This document shows positions 34,631 to 42,450 of a DNA stretch of 42,548 nucleotides, piece by piece. The notes below the pieces were generated by a model that saw only the letters and a list, made by a program, of their open reading frames with translations, was not told where the DNA came from and did no database searches. The DNA is from Actinomycetota bacterium (GTDB taxonomy: Bacteria > Actinomycetota > Acidimicrobiia > Spongiisociales > UBA5794). The DNA is taken from positions 1 to 42,548 of the forward strand of contig JAADIG010000139.1 in the NCBI GenBank assembly GCA_013151445.1, given 5' to 3'. Position numbers and translations under genes: made by a program. How positions within the stretch are numbered: the stretch's first letter is position 1; every line of letters starts with the position of its first letter.

Positions 34631-35884
34631 CTAGAAGAGCGCTTCCAAGATGTCGGAAACCGACGGCACCGAACCACCGACAGCACCGGCGGCGACACCC
34701 GCAGCGATGGGAGCGGCAAAGGAGGTACCGGTGAAGAGGGCCCAGCCCTTGAAGTTCTGCTTCGAGACGAAATCGCCGGTGTTCTTCTCTCCGCCCTCGA
34801 TCGTGTAGGTACCGGTCAGGAATGGCGCCGGTACACGAACCCCCGGGGCCGCAAGTTGCGCACACACACCGCTGTTTGACCATGGCGCCAGCGCCAGCTT
34901 TGGTAACCCGGCGTACGGCGCCAGCACGACCTTGGCGGCGCCGCGGGCATACGCCAGATCCATTGCACTCGACTTCCAGGCACCAACACCGACAACATCG
35001 GGGTCTGACGCCGGGTACACCGTTGGATCGTCGCCACTGTTGCCTGCGGATGCGATCACCACGGTGGACCCCAAGTACGGATCAAGGGCCCGTGCGGTGG
35101 CGGGCATCGCTCCCGACCGGGTCGAGCCGCCAAGCGGCAGGACAAGCATGTGTACCCGATGTTCGCCGAGCAGTCGCTCGATCGCATCGGCAAGCGCCGT
35201 GTCGCTCATCGTGCCGGGAACATCACCCTTTGCGGTCGCGACGGTTGCCGTGACGACCCGAGATTCTGGAGCGAGCTGCTTAATGATGCTGACGACGGCG
35301 TTGCCGTGTCCGACGGTCACACTGTGCGTAGATCGCTCAGCGGGCAGTGCTCCCACTACGTCAAAGTCAACACCTTCCGTCGCCCAGGACGGATGTCCAG
35401 CGGCAACCGGATCATAGAAAAATGAGTCAATCACGCCGATCGTCACGCACTCGCCTCTGCCCTTCAGCGGTCTTGTCGCGATCTTCGCCGGGTCCACAGC
35501 CTGCGGGCGCAGCACTGCAAGTCCTCCAAGGTGGAAGTGTGTTGTCAGGACATGATTCGGTTCGACTGCGAGCGGACCACTCAGAAGATTCACGAGTTGG
35601 TCAATTCGGGTCCGTGCATCAACCTCGATCGTGACCAGGCCGGTGTCACCGACCGGTGTCGTTGGACACTCAGCGATATCGATGCGGCGCAGAGCTACCA
35701 GGACGTCGTCCACCGCCCCAGAGTCCGCCACCAGCTCACCGGTAACGTAATAGTAGGCGCCACCGACACCTTTCCCCGAGTGACGGATCCGCTTACCCCC
35801 CACGCGAGCCCGTGGCCCATCGAGCGGGTTGGCCGGCGAACGTGGTTTCCCTTTGCTTGGTCCTTTGCCGTGTCCCGCACTCAT
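34631..35884 (-). CDS. Cytoplasmic S8 (subtilisin-like) serine protease
   Basis: A 417-residue S8 peptidase. The catalytic triad is D153 (IGVIDSFFYD), H193 (VGHGNAVVSII) and S388 (FTGTSFAAPIAAG). The oxyanion Asn is N282 (ASAGNSGDD). About 145 residues precede the protease domain, starting with a Gly/Lys/Pro-rich stretch. No signal peptide or propeptide is evident, so the enzyme should be cytoplasmic, which is unusual for S8 enzymes. GGGAG six bases before the ATG supports the start. It heads a minus-strand operon with the CHAT gene and is divergent from a sigma factor gene 93 bp away. Co-occurrence with CHAT suggests a protease relay, which is inference. Confidence 0.9.
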   Translation of the reverse strand: MSAGHGKGPSKGKPRSPANPLDGPRARVGGKRIRHSGKGVGGAYYYVTGELVADSGAVDDVLVALRRIDIAECPTTPVGDTGLVTIEVDARTRIDQLVNLLSGPLAVEPNHVLTTHFHLGGLAVLRPQAVDPAKIATRPLKGRGECVTIGVIDSFFYDPVAAGHPSWATEGVDFDVVGALPAERSTHSVTVGHGNAVVSIIKQLAPESRVVTATVATAKGDVPGTMSDTALADAIERLLGEHRVHMLVLPLGGSTRSGAMPATARALDPYLGSTVVIASAGNSGDDPTVYPASDPDVVGVGAWKSSAMDLAYARGAAKVVLAPYAGLPKLALAPWSNSGVCAQLAAPGVRVPAPFLTGTYTIEGGEKNTGDFVSKQNFKGWALFTGTSFAAPIAAGVAAGAVGGSVPSVSDILEALF

Positions 35885-35977
35885 CTCAGTCTCCCTAATC
35901 GTGCCACCTGCGTTGCCCCATCTTCCACCAGTTTGCCAGAATCGCCACTTCAGGGAGACGACTCCTACAATTTGGCC
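35885..35977. promoter_or_regulatory. Shared divergent control region of the sigma/protease cluster
   Basis: This 93-bp region separates the subtilase and sigma factor starts. It contains an exact 8-bp inverted repeat, GTCTCCCT at 35889-35896 and AGGGAGAC at 35952-35959. The left copy overlaps the subtilase ribosome-binding site and the right copy lies just before the -10 box of the sigma gene. Self-recognition by the sigma factor is possible but not shown. Confidence 0.45.
35966..35971 (+). promoter_or_regulatory. Putative -10 box of the sigma factor gene (leaderless)
   Basis: TACAAT, six bases (TTGGCC), then the GTG start. There is no Shine-Dalgarno sequence. The near-consensus hexamer suggests transcription by the housekeeping sigma factor. 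Confidence 0.6.
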
Positions 35978-36526
35978 GTGGATTCACTCACCGAACCGAG
36001 CAATGCCTCCCTACTGCAAGCGGCCAATGCGGGCAGCTCCGAAGCATGGGACAACCTCGTCGAGCGCTACCACCGTCTCGTGTGGTGGTCGCTCGCCAGT
36101 CACCGGTTCGATCGCGCAACGGCCGAAGACGTATACCAGACGGTGTGGTGTCGGCTGGTCGAGAACCTCGGATCGATCCGCAACCCCGATTACCTCGCAT
36201 CGTGGCTCACGACGACCACGCGCAATGAGGCTATCCGTGTGTCGAAGAAACGCTCACGCGAAACACCTACCGAGTTCGAGGACCGGTTCGCCGCACCCGA
36301 CTCTCCCGAAACAGACGCCGTCGACAACGACGAACGGAGGCGCGTCGGCAAGGCGTTCCTCGCCCTCGACGAGCCGTGTCGAGAACTACTCACCCTGCTC
36401 ACCGCAGAACCCCCGTTGAGCTACTCCGAGGTCGCCCATGCGATCGGCAAACCCATCGGTTCTCTTGGTCCCACTCGGGCACGGTGCCTCACCAAGCTCG
36501 AAGCGATCCTGGAAGAAACATCATGA
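35978..36526 (+). CDS. Sigma-70 family (ECF-like) RNA polymerase sigma factor
   Basis: A 182-residue alternative sigma factor. Region 2 spans about residues 18-85 (AWDNLVERYHRLVWWSLASHRFDRATAEDVYQTVWCRLVENLGSIRNPDYLASWLTTTTRNEAIR), and the AEDVYQTVW and SWLTTTTRNEA blocks are typical. A linker with acidic residues follows, then region 4 with a helix-turn-helix (LSYSEVAHAIGKPIGSLGPTRARCLTKLEAIL). Region 3 is absent, as in ECF factors. The frame continues upstream, but the GTG chosen follows a TACAAT box. It is divergent from the subtilase and followed after 52 bp by a small protein, which may be its partner. No classical zinc-type anti-sigma factor is adjacent. Confidence 0.88.
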   Translation: MDSLTEPSNASLLQAANAGSSEAWDNLVERYHRLVWWSLASHRFDRATAEDVYQTVWCRLVENLGSIRNPDYLASWLTTTTRNEAIRVSKKRSRETPTEFEDRFAAPDSPETDAVDNDERRRVGKAFLALDEPCRELLTLLTAEPPLSYSEVAHAIGKPIGSLGPTRARCLTKLEAILEETS

Positions 36527-36578
36527 CGATGTATCACGACGCACCGTCACGACTCTGTTTAGTGCGAAGGGGATTTAG

Positions 36579-37046
36579 GTGGATGTAAACCCAGACGAAG
36601 AGGAACGGCGGGAACACCACATGTTGGATGCAGTACGAAAAGGGATTGCGTGGCTCCACCCGGAGCCTGACAACCTGGCTGAGTGCGCTTCGGGCCTCTA
36701 CTCGCTGCGCACGCTCGACGGCGAGCTGGCTGCACTGGCGTACGACTCCTCAGTGGATGAAACCATTTCCGTTCGCTCAACGGGGACCCTCACACGCGTC
36801 TTGAGTTTCGAGGCCGACGCCGCAACCTTCGAGATGGAGGTGGACGATCGCCTCCGCACCATCATCGGACAGGTGGTACCCCCGATGGATGGACACGTCG
36901 AGCTGCAGGGAACGGCAGGCTCCCAAACTACCGAGCTTGGTGCGATCGGTTCGTTCGAGTTCACCAACATCCCGACCGGCCCGCTGCATCTACGCGTCAT
37001 CGTGGACGAACAGGTCGTCGCAACGACCGAATTCTTCACCCTCTAG
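36579..37046 (+). CDS. Small protein with C-terminal beta-sandwich domain, partner of the sigma gene
   Basis: A 155-residue cytoplasmic protein of unknown function. The N-terminal half is acidic and mixed alpha-beta (HMLDAVRKGIAWLHPEPD; ELAALAYDSSVDETIS). The C-terminal 65 residues look like a carboxypeptidase-regulatory-like beta sandwich: VDDRLRTIIGQVVPP, GHVELQG, IGSFEFTNIPTGPLHLRVIVDE. AAGGGG six bases before the GTG supports the start. It follows the sigma factor by 52 bp and is probably in its operon. From its position it could be an anti-sigma factor or adaptor, but it has no His/Cys anti-sigma motif or membrane span. Confidence 0.75.
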   Translation: MDVNPDEEERREHHMLDAVRKGIAWLHPEPDNLAECASGLYSLRTLDGELAALAYDSSVDETISVRSTGTLTRVLSFEADAATFEMEVDDRLRTIIGQVVPPMDGHVELQGTAGSQTTELGAIGSFEFTNIPTGPLHLRVIVDEQVVATTEFFTL

Positions 37047-37202
37047 AGCGGAGATCCCGAGCCAACTCGGTGGGCAAACCGCGGTCGATCTTACGAGCAA
37101 CCCCCAAAGTCCCAGCCAAGCCGCGGGCAGGGGTTCGCACCGCAGTATCCCCGTGGCCATGGCTCCTCGGGCGGGTTGGCATCGAAAGGCCGACGGGACC
37201 AC

Positions 37203-37208
37203 TAATCT
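37203..37208 (+). promoter_or_regulatory. Putative -10 box of the rhomboid gene (leaderless)
   Basis: TAATCT, seven bases (CCGACAA), then ATG at 37216. It also identifies this ATG as the start, since the frame is open for over 100 codons upstream. Confidence 0.55.
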
Positions 37209-37215
37209 CCGACAA

Positions 37216-38046
37216 ATGAACGAGACCAGCCCCTCCTGCTACCGACACCCCAACACACCAACAAGGCTCCGGTGCAGCGAGTGTGGGCGGTACATCTGTG
37301 GGGAATGTTCGGTCGATGCGCCCGTCGGTCAACGCTGCCCGGAGTGTGCCAAGGCACGGGGTACTACACGGGTCGTCAACCGCCACCAAATATTTGGCGG
37401 ACCATCGTTTCAGACGGCCCCCGTGACGATGACCCTGATAGCCATCAGCGTCGCAGCGTACGTGCTCGGGGCCGCCAGCCCCGCGCTGGGAGACTCGCTC
37501 TTTACCAACTTCGCTGCCGCCACCTGGTTGATTCGAGGGGGAGAAATCTACCGCATCGTGACGGCGATGTTCCTCCATGCTGGTTTCTTCCACGTCGCCA
37601 TCAACATGTACTCGCTCTACGTGCTCGGGCCGGCACTTGAGCGTTCGGTGAAATCGTGGCCATTTGCGGGTTTGTACTTTGGCTCGGGAATCGCCGGTGG
37701 CGTCGCTGCCGTCGTACTGTCATCGGGACCATCGGTTGCGGTCGGGGCGTCGGGGGCGATCTTTGGCGTGTTCGGGGCGTGGTTCCTTCACGGTTACCGC
37801 ACCCGACACACCGCGTTCGGTGACGCCATGTTCCGGCAGATGCTGGCCCTGCTCGTGATCAATGCAGTCATCAGCATTGGGGTGCCACGAATCAGTTGGC
37901 AGGCCCACCTTGGGGGTTTTCTCGGTGGCATGTTCATCACCTGGGTGTGGCAGTCACTTCCGCGAGAGTCCAACACGGTGGCCATGCGGACCGCAGTTGG
38001 CGCCACGGTATCCGTCGTCGGTCTCGTTATCGCCTGGATGCTGTAA
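37216..38046 (+). CDS. Rhomboid intramembrane serine protease with Cys-rich zinc-binding N-terminus
   Basis: A 276-residue protease that cleaves substrates within the membrane. Residues 8-44 hold a cytosolic Cys-rich module (C8, H11, C20, C23, C28, C31, C41, C44; CSECGRYICGECSVDAPVGQRCPEC), resembling a B-box-type zinc finger. The rhomboid core follows, with about seven helices. The oxyanion region is HAGFFHVAINMYSLYVLG, the nucleophile S179 is in GASGAIFGVFG, and the catalytic H231 is in WQAHLGGFLGG. Similar zinc-finger rhomboids occur in actinobacteria. It lies next to the sigma/protease block, but its own promoter suggests separate control. Confidence 0.92.
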   Translation: MNETSPSCYRHPNTPTRLRCSECGRYICGECSVDAPVGQRCPECAKARGTTRVVNRHQIFGGPSFQTAPVTMTLIAISVAAYVLGAASPALGDSLFTNFAAATWLIRGGEIYRIVTAMFLHAGFFHVAINMYSLYVLGPALERSVKSWPFAGLYFGSGIAGGVAAVVLSSGPSVAVGASGAIFGVFGAWFLHGYRTRHTAFGDAMFRQMLALLVINAVISIGVPRISWQAHLGGFLGGMFITWVWQSLPRESNTVAMRTAVGATVSVVGLVIAWML

Positions 38047-38058
38047 CAACCTTCGGTT

Positions 38059-38850
38059 CTAGCGCCGACTCCGCCATGCGAGCGGTGCCTCATCGACGAT
38101 AGTCTCGTACTTCAGACCCATGAGAACGATCCCGCGAGCCCCTGCTTTGCGTGCGGCCTCAGCTGTTTCCTCGGCGACCTTCCAGCCGAAGGCCCTGCGC
38201 TCTGCGGGCAACATCCCCAACAGCTGAGCCTTGAGGTCATCCGATGCGGGGATCGCCCCAAACCCCTCAGCACGTTCGACCCAGCCGGGGGAGAACGGCG
38301 GAATTATTGCGAGGAAAACCGGGGGATCATCGGTGCGCCGGTCGAGTTTCTCCATGTTCTCGGCAACCGTCGATGGATCCAGCAGTGGCCCAGCGATAAA
38401 GTACTGGGCGCCAAGATCGACACGTTTTCGAAACTGCCACTTTCGGAACCGTGTCGGCATCCCGACCTCGAACCACGGCATGTCCTCCTGAAGTTCCCGC
38501 AGGTGCTCGACAATCTCGTAGTGGTGGGAATAGTGGTCGACCTGCGGCACGGTGTCACCAATCACGACAAAGAACGAGTTCACACCGTTGCCAAGGGCAC
38601 CGCGGACCTCGGACTCGATGGCCAGAATGTTGCGATCGCGTGTTGACACGACAACCGTCGGATGTACGTCCGGGGTGTCATGGGTGATGCGGGCCGCGTA
38701 GGCGTAGGGCGAAACCCTGACCTTGCCAAATACGTTGTCGGTGATCAGAACGTTTTGCCACACACCGTCGAGCATGAGGTGATCCATGGTCGGCAGCATC
38801 GGTGGGTTCACTTCGGCAACCTCGATCCAACCGTCGTGTCTAGTAAACAT
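38059..38850 (-). CDS. Methylenetetrahydrofolate reductase-like (MetF) protein
   Basis: A 263-residue protein with the MetF TIM-barrel pattern: EVNPP near residue 15, then NVLITDNVFGKVRVSPYAYA, PTVVVSTRDRN, and the FFVVIGDTVP block that binds the flavin or folate side in MetF. GAQYFIAGPLL and AIIPPFSPG follow. It probably reduces 5,10-methylene-THF to 5-methyl-THF for MetH. It is clearly divergent from E. coli MetF (296 residues). The ATG lies two bases after the metH stop, with GAGG eight bases before it inside metH, so translation is coupled. The frame open further upstream inside metH is not used. Confidence 0.78.
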   Translation of the reverse strand: MFTRHDGWIEVAEVNPPMLPTMDHLMLDGVWQNVLITDNVFGKVRVSPYAYAARITHDTPDVHPTVVVSTRDRNILAIESEVRGALGNGVNSFFVVIGDTVPQVDHYSHHYEIVEHLRELQEDMPWFEVGMPTRFRKWQFRKRVDLGAQYFIAGPLLDPSTVAENMEKLDRRTDDPPVFLAIIPPFSPGWVERAEGFGAIPASDDLKAQLLGMLPAERRAFGWKVAEETAEAARKAGARGIVLMGLKYETIVDEAPLAWRSRR

Positions 38851-38852
38851 CT

Positions 38853-41800
38853 CTACGCCTCGTCTCGGGTGATGAAATACTTCGCCCGCGGATGGTGGGC
38901 AATGATCGCTGACGTAGTTTGCTCCGGCTGGTATTGCCAACCGGTGTCTTCGCTGACCACGATCCCGAGCCGGTCCGCACCAAGAAGGTCGGCGACACGG
39001 GCGTTGTCCTGCAGGTCGGGACAGGCCGGATACCCCCATGAGTATCGACTCCCCCGATACTGCTGACGGAAGAGACCGAGCACCGTGGGACCGTCCTCAT
39101 CACCAAACCCCCACTCGTCGCGGATGCGCTTGTGCCATAGTTCGGCCAACGCCTCGGCCATCTCGACTCCGAGACCGTGGGTGAACAAATAGTCACGGTA
39201 TTCGTTGGCCGCAAACAGGTCAGCAGTGACATCCGATACGCGCCCGCCCATCGTCACGATGTGAAAGGCTGCGTAGTCAAGCTCGGTACTAACAACCGGG
39301 CGATAGAAATCGGCGATGCACAGGAACGGTGCTTGAGCCTGACGGGGAAATCGGAACCGGGTTCGTTCAACGACGCGGGTTTCGTCCTCCCAAACGATGA
39401 GATCATCACCGTCACTGTTGACCGGGAAGTATCCGTACACAACCTGTGGCACGAGGAGATCTGCTGCCTTGGCTGCTGCAAGCCGACGACGGAACTCGGG
39501 GCGGATACGGTCCTTGAACTCGGCATCGCTCTCATCGCCACGGGGACGGTATTGCCATTGGTTTCTAAACAGCGCGGTTTCATTGACGAACGCTGCGATG
39601 TCGTCGAGCGGAATGCCCTTGACGACACGAGATCCCACAAACGGTGGCACGAATAGTTGATTGTCCGTCACGACCTCAGGTGATCGGAGCGGCAATTCGA
39701 TTGCTACAGATTCTCGGATCATCTCCGGGAACGCTGGTCGCGTTGCGAGCCGACCGAAATCGGTGTTGGTAACCCCCGTGCGTTTCATCTCTGCGATCTT
39801 GTCCATCACGTCGAGACCAGCGAAGGCATCCTTACCGTAGAACAGGGGTCCGTCGTAGACACCACGGAGATCGCCCTCAACATATTTGCGCGTGAGCGCC
39901 GCCCCACCCAACAATACGGGCGTGTGCTGAAGCCCACGCCTCGTGATTTCTTCGAGGTTGTCGCGCATGATCAACGTCGACTTCACGAGCAACCCCGACA
40001 TGCCGATCGCGTCGGCGTCGACCTCGAGAGCTTTCTCGACCATGTCCTGAATTCCGACCTTGATACCAAGGTTGTGCACCCTGTACCCGTTATTCGTGAG
40101 GATGATGTCTACAAGGTTCTTCCCTATGTCGTGAACGTCACCACGCACGGTTGCGAGGACGATGGAGGCGCGCTCGTTGGTCTCCGACTTCGCCATGTAC
40201 GGTTCGAGGTACGCCACCGATGCCTTCATCGTCTCGGCCGACTGCAGAACGAACGGCAACTGCATTTCGCCGCTCGCAAACCGTTCACCGACGACCTTCA
40301 TGCCGCTGAGCAGCACTTCGTTGACGATCGACAGTGCTGACATCCTTCCCAGCGCCTTATCGAGGTCATCCGACAACCCATCCCGATCCCCCTCGATGAT
40401 TCGTGCCGCGAGGCGATCCTCGACGGTCCATCCACTGCGGTCTTCGCGAACCAACTTCACCGATTCGACGTCGGCGAACAGTTCGAGAAGTTTCGTCAGC
40501 GGGTCGTACCCATCGCGACGCCGGTCGTAGATTAGGTCGAGGCACACCGCCGCTTGCTCTTCGGAGATCCGGTCCATGGGGACGATGCGTCCGGCGTGAA
40601 GAATCGCGGAGTCGAGTCCGGCCTCCACACATTCGTGGAGGAACACCGAATTGAGGACATGGCGGGCAGCGGGTTTCAAACCGAACGACACGTTGGATAT
40701 GCCCAGGGTCGTCGTACAATCCGGCAACTCGGCCTTGATCCGGCGGATCGCCTCGATGGTTGCCATGGCATCGCGACGTAGATCGTCACCGCCGGTAGAG
40801 AGCGGAAATGTGAGCGCGTCGAAGATGAGGTCGGTCGCCTCAAGCCCGTATCGAGTGGTTGCGATGTTGTAGAGCCGGTGCGCGACTCGCATTTTCCACT
40901 CGACGTCGCGTGCCTGGCCCTCCTCGTCGATAAGGAGACAGATCACTCCGGCGCCGTGTTCTTTCGCCAAGGTCAAGACACGATCGAGGCGTGACCCAGG
41001 GGCATCACCCTCTTCGAGGTTTGCTGAATTCACAATGGAGCGACCCCCGATTCGCTCAAGCCCGGCCTGCATGACCTCCGGCTCGGTCGAGTCGAGCACG
41101 ATCGGGGCGGCCACCTGGGTTGCAAAGCGCGCAGCGATCTCGTCCATGTCACGCACACCGTCGCGCCCGACATAGTCGACACACAAATCGACCAAGTGGG
41201 CCGACTCGGCGACCTGATCCTTCCCAACCTGGGTGCAGGAATCCCAATCCTCGGCGAGCAGCGCATCTCTGAACTTCTTCGAGCCGTTTGCGTTCGTGCG
41301 TTCACCAACAATCAGCATCGAGGTGTCCTGGTTGAATGGCACAAACGAGTACATCGATGTCGCACCCGCCTCGTGCACAGGATCGCGCCGCGCAGGTTCA
41401 AGGTCCCGACAAACGTCGATAACTGCCTTGAGATCATCAACCGTGGTCCCGCAGCAACCGCCGACGACACTCACACCGAAATCGGCGATGAACTCGGCGT
41501 GGTGGCTAGCAAGCTCCGCGGACGTAAGGTCGTAGTGCATTTCCCCATCGACGACCGATGGCAGACCGGCATTGGGTATGACGGAGATCGGCATGCGGGA
41601 ATGTCGCGACAAGTGTCGGACATGTTCGATCATCTCCGCCGGACCAGTCGCACAGTTGAGACCTACGACGTCGACACCGAGCGGATCGATCGCAGCAAGG
41701 GCCGCACCGATTTCGGTGCCGGGCAGCATCCGTCCAGTGACCTCCATCGTCACTTGCGCCTGGATTGCAACAGTACGCCCGGCGGCGCGCATGGCAGCCC

Positions 41801-42323
41801 GTGCTCCGTTCACTGCCGCCTTCAAACCCAGTAGGTCAAACTGGGTTTCTACGATGAACAGGTCAACACCGCCGTCCAATAGTCCACGCGCCTGCTCTTC
41901 GTAGCTGTCGCGGAGTTCGGAGTATCGGATGTGGCCAAGGGATGCGAACTTGGTACCCGGACCGATCGACCCGGCCACCCACCGCGGGTGGTCGGCGGTG
42001 GCGTGATCCCGTGCGACACGTACTGCTATTTCTGCCGATACCTTCGACAGTTCGTACGCCCGGTCGGCGATCCCATATTCGGCGAGGGTGATCGACGATC
42101 CACCGAACGTGTTCGTCTCGACGACATCACACCCAATGGCGAGAAACGAGTCGTGGAACGTCTCGATAACGTCCGGGCGCGTCACCGAGAGAAGCTCGTT
42201 GCATCCGTCGAGGTCAGGTCCACCAAAGTCGTCCGCTGTGAGGTTCGCCTGTTGAAGGGTGGTACCCGTCGCACCGTCAAAGATGACAACGCGCGAGTTG
42301 ACCGCGTCGAGGTAACCGTTCAC
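38853..42323 (-). CDS. metH: Cobalamin-dependent methionine synthase
   Basis: A 1156-residue enzyme that methylates homocysteine using 5-methyl-THF and B12. Domains in order: homocysteine domain (1 to about 315; zinc ligands C224, C290, C291 in GLNCATGP and GGCCGTT), pterin-binding domain (about 335-600; IVGERTNANGSKKF), cobalamin cap (about 630-715), B12-binding Rossmann domain with DVHDIG (729-734; H731 is the lower axial ligand), and the C-terminal AdoMet-activation domain (about 890-1156; RYSWGYPACPDL). All modules are present. The start is GTG and overlaps the stop of a 19-codon leader ORF (GTGA). An S-box riboswitch lies upstream, and the metF-like gene is coupled downstream. Confidence 0.95.
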   Translation of the reverse strand: MNGYLDAVNSRVVIFDGATGTTLQQANLTADDFGGPDLDGCNELLSVTRPDVIETFHDSFLAIGCDVVETNTFGGSSITLAEYGIADRAYELSKVSAEIAVRVARDHATADHPRWVAGSIGPGTKFASLGHIRYSELRDSYEEQARGLLDGGVDLFIVETQFDLLGLKAAVNGARAAMRAAGRTVAIQAQVTMEVTGRMLPGTEIGAALAAIDPLGVDVVGLNCATGPAEMIEHVRHLSRHSRMPISVIPNAGLPSVVDGEMHYDLTSAELASHHAEFIADFGVSVVGGCCGTTVDDLKAVIDVCRDLEPARRDPVHEAGATSMYSFVPFNQDTSMLIVGERTNANGSKKFRDALLAEDWDSCTQVGKDQVAESAHLVDLCVDYVGRDGVRDMDEIAARFATQVAAPIVLDSTEPEVMQAGLERIGGRSIVNSANLEEGDAPGSRLDRVLTLAKEHGAGVICLLIDEEGQARDVEWKMRVAHRLYNIATTRYGLEATDLIFDALTFPLSTGGDDLRRDAMATIEAIRRIKAELPDCTTTLGISNVSFGLKPAARHVLNSVFLHECVEAGLDSAILHAGRIVPMDRISEEQAAVCLDLIYDRRRDGYDPLTKLLELFADVESVKLVREDRSGWTVEDRLAARIIEGDRDGLSDDLDKALGRMSALSIVNEVLLSGMKVVGERFASGEMQLPFVLQSAETMKASVAYLEPYMAKSETNERASIVLATVRGDVHDIGKNLVDIILTNNGYRVHNLGIKVGIQDMVEKALEVDADAIGMSGLLVKSTLIMRDNLEEITRRGLQHTPVLLGGAALTRKYVEGDLRGVYDGPLFYGKDAFAGLDVMDKIAEMKRTGVTNTDFGRLATRPAFPEMIRESVAIELPLRSPEVVTDNQLFVPPFVGSRVVKGIPLDDIAAFVNETALFRNQWQYRPRGDESDAEFKDRIRPEFRRRLAAAKAADLLVPQVVYGYFPVNSDGDDLIVWEDETRVVERTRFRFPRQAQAPFLCIADFYRPVVSTELDYAAFHIVTMGGRVSDVTADLFAANEYRDYLFTHGLGVEMAEALAELWHKRIRDEWGFGDEDGPTVLGLFRQQYRGSRYSWGYPACPDLQDNARVADLLGADRLGIVVSEDTGWQYQPEQTTSAIIAHHPRAKYFITRDEA

Positions 42324-42379
42324 GAGTGCCGCCTTCGCGAAACACCATCAGAACATCGAATTGATATAGAACGTTGCAT
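42320..42379 (-). CDS. 19-codon leader ORF coupled to metH
   Basis: ATG at 42379 is preceded by GAGGA at seven bases and encodes MQRSISIRCSDGVSRRRHS. Its TGA overlaps the metH GTG. The metH start itself has no good Shine-Dalgarno sequence. The bases between GAGGA and this ATG (CGGGTCG) are complementary to CGACCCG at the 3' edge of the riboswitch aptamer. Regulation of leader translation would pass to metH by coupling. Confidence 0.45.
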   Translation of the reverse strand: MQRSISIRCSDGVSRRRHS

Positions 42380-42403
42380 CGACCCGTCCTCAGGTAGCTC
42401 TTC

Positions 42404-42431
42404 TCTTGACGCGCTCGGTGAGCACTCAAGA
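42404..42431 (-). other. Stable hairpin between riboswitch and leader ORF
   Basis: On the minus strand TCTTGAGTGCTC and GAGCGCGTCAAGA pair over 12 positions with one bulged G and one G-U pair, around the loop ACC. No U-run follows, so it is part of the expression platform or a spacer rather than an intrinsic terminator. Confidence 0.5.
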
Positions 42432-42450
42432 TGGCTACGCCGTCTCGGGT

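Noticed and set aside
37036-37182. 48-codon minus-strand ORF between the small beta-sandwich gene and rhomboid
   Set aside because: Reasonable third-position GC, but no ribosome-binding site or -10 box at its ATG and no family; it also overlaps the end of the plus-strand gene.
42324-42450. Intrinsic terminator as the metH riboswitch expression platform
   Set aside because: The strong hairpin at 42404-42431 is followed by GAGAAGAGC rather than a U-run, so I favour translational control.
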